Position numbers and translations under genes: made by a program. A stretch of 64,000 nt of DNA, from the NCBI RefSeq assembly GCF_040436315.1, contig NZ_AP031572.1, positions 3,224,001 through 3,288,000 of the forward strand, written 5' to 3'. The notes under the pieces are model-generated. The model saw only the letters and a program-made list of their open reading frames with translations. It was not told the origin of the DNA and did not search any database. Source of the DNA: Synechocystis sp. LKSZ1 (GTDB lineage Bacteria; Cyanobacteriota; Cyanobacteriia; Cyanobacteriales; Microcystaceae). Positions 57,551 through 64,000 of the stretch are shown piece after piece (within the stretch, counting starts at the first letter, position 1; each line of letters starts with the position of its first letter).

Positions 57551-58294
57551 ATGGTCAAATTTAAGCAAGGCTGGTGGCCCCTGGGCCTAGCAGTATTTTT
57601 GATACTAAATCTTGTCCTCGGGGCCTGCGAACAACCCCAGGCTACCTCTTCTCCAAACCCTACCCCCCTAACAACGGCTTCGGCCGATACCATCAATATG
57701 GATACCTACAAGCCTCGTTTAGATGGCAATGCCACGGTGGAAATGATCGTTAACGGCACACCAATTCTGATTGCAATTGATGGCAAAAATGCCCCCGTCA
57801 CCGCTGGCAATTTTGTGGATCTGGTGGAAAGGGGTTTCTACAATGGCCTTAGCTTTCACCGGGTTGTTCGCGAACCCCAACCCTTTGTCGTTCAAGGGGG
57901 AGACCCCCTCGGCAATGGGACAGGCGGCTTCACCGACCCCGCCACGAAAAAGCCCCGCAATATTCCCCTGGAAATTAAACTGATTGATAAAGACCCGGAA
58001 AAACCGACCCCGCCAGTCTATGGCCAGGGCCTGGGGCAGCAATCCGGTTACCAAAATCCGCCGGTGGCTCTTCCCCACAAGCGGGGGGCGATTGCCATGG
58101 CCCGTTCCCAATCCCCCAATTCCGCCTCTTCCCAGTTCTACTTTGCCCTCTCCGATGACATTGGCTTTTTGGATGGCGACTACGCCGTTTTTGGCTATGT
58201 CACTAAAGGCATGGAGGCCATCGACAAAATTAAGCAAGGGGATAAGATTCAATCGGCAAAAGTCATTGCCGGTGCCGAAAATCTCAAAAAATAG
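57551..58294 (+). CDS. cyclophilin-type peptidyl-prolyl isomerase, lipoprotein
   Basis: 247 residues. Signal peptide with lipobox LVLGAC (lipidated C26) and a Pro/Thr/Ser-rich linker (~30-60). The cyclophilin domain (~65-245) has [78 protein letters not shown]; the catalytic Arg of SFHRVV is present. It should sit on the outer face of the cell membrane or in the thylakoid lumen and isomerise prolines during folding. A terminator follows. Confidence 0.92.
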   Translation: MVKFKQGWWPLGLAVFLILNLVLGACEQPQATSSPNPTPLTTASADTINMDTYKPRLDGNATVEMIVNGTPILIAIDGKNAPVTAGNFVDLVERGFYNGLSFHRVVREPQPFVVQGGDPLGNGTGGFTDPATKKPRNIPLEIKLIDKDPEKPTPPVYGQGLGQQSGYQNPPVALPHKRGAIAMARSQSPNSASSQFYFALSDDIGFLDGDYAVFGYVTKGMEAIDKIKQGDKIQSAKVIAGAENLKK

Positions 58295-58308
58295 CCTAAA
58301 AAACGAAG

Positions 58309-58334
58309 CCCCAACATCACGCAGTTGGGGTTTT
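58309..58334. terminator. bidirectional terminator between the cyclophilin and rpmF genes
   Basis: CCCCAAC and GTTGGGG form a perfect seven-pair stem with an eight-base loop. Plus strand: TTTT follows. Minus strand: CTTCGTTTTTT follows. It can stop both converging genes. Confidence 0.85.
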
Positions 58335-58357
58335 GACTAACGGGGCCTGGAGCCAAT

Positions 58358-58531
58358 CTACTCCTCGTCTTCGTCTTCATCCTCAGGAAAGACAAAGCTT
58401 TTGGAACGGCCGGTGAGAATGGATTTGCCGAGGGAAAGGGCCCGCTGGGCCTGCTTAGCGGCCTGCCGTCTCCAATGGGCGCGGCGCTGGTCTCTTTTGG
58501 CTTTAGAGGTTTTCTTCTTAGGGACTGCCAT
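58358..58531 (-). CDS. rpmF: 50S ribosomal protein L32
   Basis: 57 residues. [20 protein letters not shown] is the family N-terminus; the tail [15 protein letters not shown] is acidic, as in cyanobacterial and plastid L32. The start is the ATG at 58531; four upstream codons are rejected. It is a component of the large ribosomal subunit. It is convergent with the cyclophilin gene, separated by the terminator. Confidence 0.95.
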   Translation of the reverse strand: MAVPKKKTSKAKRDQRRAHWRRQAAKQAQRALSLGKSILTGRSKSFVFPEDEDEDEE

Positions 58532-58673
58532 GGTACTGGACAAAAAGTTGACAACCTTTCTATTCTAGAGCGTTAGCCGAAAGATTGCACAGACGAATGC
58601 CCAGAAAGGGGAAAGTTGGCCCCCAGGCCCTACACTAGGGATGTTCTTCGCCCCACCGCCCGTTTACGAATTC

Positions 58674-59633
58674 ATGACCAGCCCTTCTGCTATTGAGCTT
58701 TCTGTGGTGATTCCCATGTATAACGAAGGGTCAAGTCTGGAAAAGCTCTTTGAGCGATTACTCAAGGTTCTCGATGGCCTGGCCCTGGCCTATGAAGTGC
58801 TGTGCGTTAACGATGGTAGTCGAGACAATACACTAATGGAGTTGGTACGATACCACCAGCAAAATCCTGCCATTAAGGTCATTAACCTTTCCCGTAACTT
58901 TGGCAAGGAAATTGCCCTCTCTGCTGGGATTGATTTTGCCCAGGGCCAGGCCGTGATTCCCATTGATGCCGACCTCCAAGACCCTCCGGAACTGATTCCC
59001 GTCTTGATCCAGAAATGGCGCGAAGGCTTTGATGTCGTCTATGCCACCCGCCGCACCCGCCAGGGAGAAACCTGGTTTAAACGCAGAACCGCAGAGGCTT
59101 TTTACCAGACTATCGGTCGAATGACCCCCATCGGTATCCCGGCTAACACGGGGGATTTTCGCCTGATGAATCGTCCCGTGGTGGAGGCCCTGAAGCAGCT
59201 CCCCGAACGCACCCGCTTCATGAAGGGCCTGTTTGCCTGGGTGGGGTATCGTCAGACTTCCGTTTTATTTGACCGGGAGCCTCGATTTACAGGAAAAAGT
59301 AAGTGGAATTATTGGAAACTTTGGAATTTTGCCCTAGACGGTATTATTTCCTTTAGTTTAGTCCCCCTCAAAGTATGGAGCTACCTTGGTCTCTTAATTT
59401 CTTTGCTATCGCTCTTCTACGCCAGCTATCTCGTGTTGAGAACCATTGTTTTGGGGATTGATGTCCCCGGTTACGCCTCCTTGATGGTGGCGATTTTATT
59501 TCTGGGAGGCGTGCAGTTAATCAGTCTGGGGGTGATTGGAGAATACCTGGGCCGAGTTTACGAAGAAGTGAAGGCCCGTCCCCTCTACCTGGTTCGGGAT
59601 ACCTGGGGCCTTGATACAATAACGAAATCTTAA
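58674..59633 (+). CDS. family 2 glycosyltransferase (DPM1/GtrB-like)
   Basis: About 319 residues. The GT2 domain has LSVVIPMYNEGSSL, LCVNDGSRDNT, NLSRNFGKEIALSAG, IPIDADLQDPPELIP (the DxD metal site) and RRTRQGETWFKRRTAEAFY. Two C-terminal transmembrane helices follow (KVWSYLGLLISLLSLFYASYLVL, ASLMVAILFLGGVQLISLGVIGEYLG). This is the layout of polyprenyl-phosphate glucose/mannose synthases. ATG at 58674 is chosen; another ATG at 58641 is possible, but TACACT ten bases before it looks like a -10 element and would leave it without a leader. Confidence 0.85.
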   Translation: MTSPSAIELSVVIPMYNEGSSLEKLFERLLKVLDGLALAYEVLCVNDGSRDNTLMELVRYHQQNPAIKVINLSRNFGKEIALSAGIDFAQGQAVIPIDADLQDPPELIPVLIQKWREGFDVVYATRRTRQGETWFKRRTAEAFYQTIGRMTPIGIPANTGDFRLMNRPVVEALKQLPERTRFMKGLFAWVGYRQTSVLFDREPRFTGKSKWNYWKLWNFALDGIISFSLVPLKVWSYLGLLISLLSLFYASYLVLRTIVLGIDVPGYASLMVAILFLGGVQLISLGVIGEYLGRVYEEVKARPLYLVRDTWGLDTITKS

Positions 59634-59649
59634 TCAGAATTTTTGTTCT

Positions 59650-60939
59650 ATGCTAGTCCGTCTATTCAAGGTGTTTGAAAGTCCGAAAATGGCGGCCTTA
59701 ATTTTTTTAGGTTTTGCGTCCGGTCTTCCCCTCTTTCTCACGAGTCAAACCCTCCAGGCCTGGATGACGACGGAAAAGGTTGATCTAGCGGCCATTGGCC
59801 TCTTTAGTTTGGTAGCAACGCCTTATTCTTTTAAGTTTTTGTGGTCTCCCTTGTTGGACCGCTATGTTCCCCCCTTCTTGGGTCGGCGGCGGGGTTGGCT
59901 CCTCATTACCCAGTTGGGACTCATCCTGGCCATTGCTGCCATGGGGTTTCAAAATCCAAGGGACTCCCTGAATCTTTTGGCGGTGACGGCACTTTTTATC
60001 GCCTTTTTTAGCGCCACCCAGGATATTGCGGCCGATGCCTACCGCACGGATATTCTTGATCCACCGGAAATGGGAGCAGGAGTAGCGGTTTTTGTGTTGG
60101 GCTACCGGATAGCTCTATTGACGACGGGTTCTCTGGCCTTAATTTTGGCGGATCGGATGCCCTGGCCCCAGGTCTATTGGCTGATGGCGGGCCTGATGGT
60201 CATCGGCATGGTGGCGGCCTGGTTGGCTCCAGATCCGGAGGAGACTTTTCAGCCACCGGAGACCCTCTTTGCGGCTATAGTGGAACCCTTCCAGGATTTC
60301 TTCCAGCGCAAGGGCCTGGTCTCTGGGGCCATGATTCTCGTTTTCATCGTGCTATACAAACTCGGCGATGCCCTGGCGAATAATATGTCCACCCCGTTTT
60401 TGTTACAAACGGGTTTTAGCCAAACAGATATCGGGGCGATCAAGGGGGGCATGGGTCTAGTGGCGACGATTGTGGGAACCCTGGCCGGCGGGGCCTTCCT
60501 CAGCCGTCTAGGCATTAACCGCTCCCTCTGGCTTTTTGGCGGTTTTCAGGCGATTAGTAACTTGGCTTATCTTGTCCTGGCGAATCTGGGCAAAAACTAC
60601 CCCTGGATGGTGTTGACTATTAATATTGAAAATTTTTGTGCGGGCCTAGGGACAGCGGCCTTTCTGGCTTTTTTTATGAGCCTTTGTAATCGACAATTTT
60701 CTGCAACCCAGTACGCTTTGCTCTCTAGTCTCTATGCCTTTAGCCAAAATATTTTAATTGCACCTGCTGGATTACTTGCGAAGTTGACGGGTTGGCCTTT
60801 ATTTTTTGTGATCAGTTTTCTGGCCGCCCTTCCCGGTCTGGCCCTATTACCCGTCTTCGCTCCCTGGCAGGATAGATTAGAGCCAGAGGTTATCATTGAG
60901 CCGCGTCCCGGCTCTACAGATCCGGACTGTAACCCTTAA
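59650..60939 (+). CDS. AmpG-like MFS permease
   Basis: 429 residues with about 12 transmembrane helices. AmpG/PAT-family signatures: FLGFASGLPLFLTSQTLQAWM, TPYSFKFLWSPLLDRY, LGRRRGWLLITQ and FSATQDIAADAYRTDIL. AmpG imports anhydro-muropeptides for peptidoglycan recycling; cyanobacterial homologues may have other substrates. It begins 17 bases after the GT2 gene, so the pair is probably one transcript. No AmpC or AmpD homologue is nearby. Confidence 0.83.
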   Translation: MLVRLFKVFESPKMAALIFLGFASGLPLFLTSQTLQAWMTTEKVDLAAIGLFSLVATPYSFKFLWSPLLDRYVPPFLGRRRGWLLITQLGLILAIAAMGFQNPRDSLNLLAVTALFIAFFSATQDIAADAYRTDILDPPEMGAGVAVFVLGYRIALLTTGSLALILADRMPWPQVYWLMAGLMVIGMVAAWLAPDPEETFQPPETLFAAIVEPFQDFFQRKGLVSGAMILVFIVLYKLGDALANNMSTPFLLQTGFSQTDIGAIKGGMGLVATIVGTLAGGAFLSRLGINRSLWLFGGFQAISNLAYLVLANLGKNYPWMVLTINIENFCAGLGTAAFLAFFMSLCNRQFSATQYALLSSLYAFSQNILIAPAGLLAKLTGWPLFFVISFLAALPGLALLPVFAPWQDRLEPEVIIEPRPGSTDPDCNP

Positions 60940-60971
60940 CAAAATTCACCCAATAAGTTAGCAAAACGCCC

Positions 60972-60977
60972 TATAAT
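60972..60977 (+). promoter_or_regulatory. candidate -10 of the ndhCKJ operon
   Basis: Perfect TATAAT, 74 bases before the ndhC start. No convincing -35 at 16-18 bases, which is common in cyanobacterial promoters. Confidence 0.4.
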
Positions 60978-61050
60978 ATAAGCCAAATTTCATTGCCCTT
61001 TGAGTCCAAAAGACCTAAACTCAGAGGGATTGAATCTAGGGGGCATTGCT

Positions 61051-61413
61051 GTGTTTGTTTTAAATGGTTACGAATATTTTTTAGGGTTTCTTTTTATCTG
61101 CGGTTTAGTCCCCGTTCTGGCCCTGACGGCTTCCAAGCTTCTCCGCCCCAGTGGGGGAGGCCCTGAGCGACAAACGACCTATGAATCCGGCATGGAACCC
61201 ATTGGCGGCGCTTGGATTCAATTCAACATCCGTTACTATATGTTTGCCCTGGTTTTCGTTGTCTTTGATGTAGAAACGGTGTTCTTGTATCCCTGGGCCG
61301 TTGCCTTCAATCAACTCGGCCTGTTAGCCTTTGTGGAGGCGCTGATCTTCATGGCCATCTTGGTGGTTGCCCTGGTCTACGCCTGGCGCAAAGGGGCCTT
61401 GGAATGGTCTTAA
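61051..61413 (+). CDS. ndhC: NDH-1 subunit NdhC (NuoA homologue)
   Basis: 120 residues. A three-helix membrane subunit: [73 protein letters not shown], and the C-terminal helix [19 protein letters not shown]. The start is GTG at 61051, which has AGGGGG eight bases upstream and gives the conserved 120-residue length; a longer frame from 61000 adds residues not seen in the family. It is part of the NAD(P)H dehydrogenase-like complex for cyclic electron flow and respiration in thylakoids. Confidence 0.94.
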   Translation: MFVLNGYEYFLGFLFICGLVPVLALTASKLLRPSGGGPERQTTYESGMEPIGGAWIQFNIRYYMFALVFVVFDVETVFLYPWAVAFNQLGLLAFVEALIFMAILVVALVYAWRKGALEWS

Positions 61414-61466
61414 GTTTGCGGAATTTCACCTCTATTACTCCCCTCTACTGAACCCTTGATCGTCCT

Positions 61467-62219
61467 ATGAGTCCCAGTCCTGTCAATCTCTCTACACCCG
61501 ACTCTGCCTCGGCGGCCAAAATTCTCAATCCCATTAGTCGGGCCCAGGTTACCCAAGACCTCTCGGAAAACGTCATCCTGACCACTGTTGATGACCTCTA
61601 CAATTGGGCCAAACTATCTAGCCTCTGGCCCCTGCTCTACGGGACTGCCTGTTGCTTTATTGAATTTGCGGCTCTGATTGGTTCTCGCTTTGACTTTGAC
61701 CGCTTTGGCCTGGTACCCCGCTCTAGCCCCCGCCAAGCGGATTTGATCATTACCGCTGGCACCATCACCATGAAAATGGCCCCGGCTCTCGTGCGTTTGT
61801 ACGAAGAAATGCCAGAACCGAAATACGTCATTGCCATGGGAGCCTGTACGATCACGGGAGGGATGTTTAGTAGCGACTCCACTACCGCCGTCCGGGGGGT
61901 TGACAAGTTAATTCCCGTGGATGTCTATATCCCTGGCTGCCCTCCCCGCCCCGAGGCTATTTTTGATGCCATTATCAAACTCCGTAAGAAAGTCGCCAAC
62001 GAATCGATCCAGGAGCGGGCAACGGTGACGCAACAAACCCACCGCTACTACAGTACGCCCCACTCCCTCAAGTCGGTAGAGCCTATCCTGACCGGTAAGT
62101 ATTTGCAGGAGCCAACCCGGCAAGCACCACCGCTTGAATTAACCGAGGCCATGGGCCTGCCCGTTCCCCCCGCCTTAGCAACCTCATTCCCCGCAAAGGA
62201 GCAAGTCAACCGTGGCTGA
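61467..62219 (+). CDS. ndhK: NDH-1 subunit NdhK (NuoB homologue)
   Basis: 250 residues. It carries the 4Fe-4S cluster N2 with the ligands C62-C63 (GTACCFIEF), C127 ([10 protein letters not shown]) and C158 (IPGCPPRP). The ~65-residue C-terminal extension with a Pro-rich end is normal in cyanobacteria. It is the peripheral-arm subunit next to the quinone site. ndhJ begins inside its last codons (eight-base overlap), giving the classic order ndhC-ndhK-ndhJ. Confidence 0.96.
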   Translation: MSPSPVNLSTPDSASAAKILNPISRAQVTQDLSENVILTTVDDLYNWAKLSSLWPLLYGTACCFIEFAALIGSRFDFDRFGLVPRSSPRQADLIITAGTITMKMAPALVRLYEEMPEPKYVIAMGACTITGGMFSSDSTTAVRGVDKLIPVDVYIPGCPPRPEAIFDAIIKLRKKVANESIQERATVTQQTHRYYSTPHSLKSVEPILTGKYLQEPTRQAPPLELTEAMGLPVPPALATSFPAKEQVNRG

Positions 62220-62742
62220 AGAACAATCTCTCCCTAATTCTCCGGAGGCAACCACTACCATCGTCCAGGCCGGCCCCGTATCCACTTGGTTAAGCGAGAA
62301 CGGCTTTGCCCACGATAGCCTGGCGGTGGATCATTTAGGCGTCGAAATCCTGCGGGTCGAACCGGAACTCCTGCTGCCCCTGGCAACGGCCCTCTACGCC
62401 TACGGTTTCAACTACCTCCAATGCCAAGGGGCCTACGATGAAGGGCCCGGCCAAGCACTCGTCAGCTTTTACCATCTGATCAAGGTGGGAGATGATAGTC
62501 GTCACCCCGAGGAAGTGCGCCTCAAGGTTTTCTTGCCCCGCAACAATCCCCGACTCCCCTCGGTCTACTGGATCTGGCGAGGTGCCGATTGGCAGGAACG
62601 GGAATGCTACGACATGTTCGGCATTGTCTATGAGGGCCATCCCGGTCTGAAGCGCATTCTCATGCCTGAAGATTGGATTGGCTGGCCCCTGCGGAAGGAC
62701 TATATTTCCCCCGATTTTTACGAACTCCAGGATGCCTATTAG
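62212..62742 (+). CDS. ndhJ: NDH-1 subunit NdhJ (NuoC homologue)
   Basis: 176 residues. Family features: [57 protein letters not shown] and [26 protein letters not shown] start overlapping ndhK by eight bases indicates translational coupling. Peripheral-arm subunit of the NDH-1 complex. Confidence 0.96.
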   Translation: MAEEQSLPNSPEATTTIVQAGPVSTWLSENGFAHDSLAVDHLGVEILRVEPELLLPLATALYAYGFNYLQCQGAYDEGPGQALVSFYHLIKVGDDSRHPEEVRLKVFLPRNNPRLPSVYWIWRGADWQERECYDMFGIVYEGHPGLKRILMPEDWIGWPLRKDYISPDFYELQDAY

Positions 62743-62783
62743 GGCTTTTCTTCGTCGGTTCAACAAAAATTAAGATCATTTTG

Positions 62784-62826
62784 CTCCCCTCGCCCAGTAA
62801 TTGGGAGAGGGGTTGGGGGTGAGGGC
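62784..62826. repeat. hairpin-forming intergenic repeat
   Basis: CCCCTCgCCCA..TTGGGaGAGGGG forms a stem-loop, followed by a G-rich stretch (GGTTGGGGGTGAGGG). Sequences of this kind occur many times in cyanobacterial genomes and here lie between ndhJ and pdxJ. It may act as a weak terminator. Confidence 0.45.
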
Positions 62827-62882
62827 CAGAAAAGTTGCTTTCTTGAATGCCCCCTGTTTGTTGTGTTTAGGAGTTTTCTGCC

Positions 62883-63611
62883 GTGTTAACCTTGGGCGTC
62901 AATATCGATCATGTGGCCACCCTGCGTCAGGCCCGTCGCACCGTCGAACCCGATCCGGTCACAGCGGCCCTCCTGGCAGAATTAGCCGGGGCCGATGGCA
63001 TTACGGCCCATCTACGGGAAGACCGTCGCCATATTCAAGAACGGGATATTCACCTGCTCCGGCAAACCGTGCGGACTCACCTCAATCTGGAAATGGCTGC
63101 AACCCCGGAAATGTTAGCTATTGCCCTGGCGGTCAAACCAGATTATGTCACCCTCGTCCCCGAAAAACGTGAGGAAGTGACCACCGAAGGGGGCCTAGAT
63201 GTTGCAGGAAATCTAGAGCGTTTGCAACGAATGGTGTATGATCTCCAGTCGGCCAAAATTCCTGTTAGTCTCTTCATTGACCCCGAACCCCAACAGATTG
63301 AAGCGGCGGCGAAAGTCGAGGCCAAGTTCATTGAACTACACACGGGGCGTTATGCCGATGCCCCCACAGCAGAAGACCAGGCCCAGGAATTGGGCGCACT
63401 TCAGCAAAGTTGTGACCAGGCCCTGAGCTTAGGACTGCGCATTAATGCCGGTCATGGCCTCACCTACTGGAATGTCTATGATGTCGCCTGTTTACCAGGG
63501 GTCGAGGAACTCAATATTGGTCATAGCATTATTAGCCGGGCTGTCTTAGTGGGCCTAGAACGAGCGGTAAGGGAAATGAAACTCGCCATGCTGGGTCAAG
63601 TCGCTCCCTGA
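62883..63611 (+). CDS. pdxJ: pyridoxine 5'-phosphate synthase
   Basis: 242 residues. It condenses 1-deoxyxylulose 5-phosphate and aminoacetone phosphate into pyridoxine 5'-phosphate. Motifs: [61 protein letters not shown] and [15 protein letters not shown] start, with GGAG-like purines in TTAGGAG upstream. TIM-barrel enzyme of de novo vitamin B6 synthesis in the cytoplasm. It follows the ndh cluster but is separated by the repeat, so probably has a separate transcript. Confidence 0.96.
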   Translation: MLTLGVNIDHVATLRQARRTVEPDPVTAALLAELAGADGITAHLREDRRHIQERDIHLLRQTVRTHLNLEMAATPEMLAIALAVKPDYVTLVPEKREEVTTEGGLDVAGNLERLQRMVYDLQSAKIPVSLFIDPEPQQIEAAAKVEAKFIELHTGRYADAPTAEDQAQELGALQQSCDQALSLGLRINAGHGLTYWNVYDVACLPGVEELNIGHSIISRAVLVGLERAVREMKLAMLGQVAP

Positions 63612-63671
63612 GGCATGGTAGCCTGTATAGTTGGGGTTTCCCTGATTACAAATACTGATACTCAATGCGTT

Positions 63672-64000
63672 ATGGCAACTTACTACTACGTCCTGGCGAG
63701 TCAACGATTTTTGCTTGAAGAAGAACCCTTTGAGGAAGTCCTGAAGGAACGGACGCGGGACTATCAAGAAAAAAATAAAGAAATTGATTTTTGGCTTGTT
63801 AAACAACCGGCTTTTCTAGCAGCTCCGGAAATGCAGGCCCTCAAGGCCCAAGTTCCCCCCCAGAACGTGGCGGTGATCTCCACCAATAAATCCTTTATTG
63901 TCTGGCTAAAATTACGCCTAGAGTATGTACTCACTGGCGAATTCCAGGCCCCTTCGGCCAGTATTCCCGACCCTCTGGCGTCCCTAGAAGCCGTTGCCTA
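63672..64000 (+). CDS. ycf54: Ycf54, Mg-protoporphyrin IX monomethyl ester cyclase accessory protein (stop at window edge)
   Basis: 109 codons are visible, and the last two bases (TA) begin what is probably the stop. The sequence ATYYYVLASQRFLLEEEPFEEV, EIDFWLVKQPAFL, PEMQALKAQ and SFIVWLKLRLEYVLTGEFQAPS is that of Ycf54. It stabilises the oxidative cyclase that makes the fifth ring of chlorophyll. The ATG at 63672 gives the standard family N-terminus. It is about 60 bases past pdxJ. Confidence 0.92.
   Translation, partial: MATYYYVLASQRFLLEEEPFEEVLKERTRDYQEKNKEIDFWLVKQPAFLAAPEMQALKAQVPPQNVAVISTNKSFIVWLKLRLEYVLTGEFQAPSASIPDPLASLEAVA

Overview
The window is chromosomal DNA from a cyanobacterium. 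It carries ycf4, ycf54, the ndhC-ndhK-ndhJ cluster of the photosynthetic NDH-1 complex, a CrtD-type carotenoid desaturase, a cyanobacterial groESL operon with a perfect CIRCE operator, type IV pilins, and PatA-like and GAF/histidine-kinase signalling proteins. Gene content resembles unicellular Synechocystis-like lineages, but the genus cannot be fixed from the sequence alone.

Layout. 0-4.3 kb: end of a DUF1269 protein, then, on the minus strand, a PatA-like protein with a degenerate receiver, an EAL phosphodiesterase and a short-chain dehydrogenase. 4.3-11.9 kb: a possible PHO box and a 2257-residue secreted enzyme that appears to join four phosphate-releasing domains to an RTX tail. 11.9-16.4 kb: an NAD operon pncB-nadD-nrtR-like-nadE, with a palindrome just upstream that is a good NrtR operator candidate. 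16.4-24 kb: signalling genes (degenerate histidine kinase, PP2C phosphatase, hybrid GAF kinase), a metallophosphoesterase and a small exported protein. 24-38.7 kb: a strongly AT-rich island with two small methyltransferases, a GT-B glycosyltransferase, four tandem GT41 (O-GlcNAc-transferase/SPINDLY-like) genes and an IS4-type transposase. 36.7-41.5 kb, minus strand: a pilin locus (methyltransferase, major pilin, minor pilin, membrane-anchored protein) apparently split by the IS. 41.6-64 kb: GC-richer housekeeping genes: argS, groEL-groES, a candidate small RNA, an ABC-F ATPase, dcd, a Uma2 protein, an A-type Fe-S carrier, crtD, YggT, a DUF697 GTPase, an MsbA-like exporter, an LpxB-related protein, ycf4, a cyclophilin lipoprotein, rpmF, a GT2, an AmpG-like permease, ndhCKJ, pdxJ and ycf54.

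Three themes stand out. Phosphorus scavenging is concentrated in one giant protein whose catalytic body looks base-compositionally foreign and whose RTX tail looks native. NAD synthesis and recycling are grouped with their likely ADP-ribose sensor. The four GT41 enzymes sit beside a pilin whose C-terminal part is mucin-like (Ser/Thr/Ala-rich), which suggests, but does not prove, a pilus or surface-protein glycosylation system. No rRNA, tRNA or CRISPR array was recognised.
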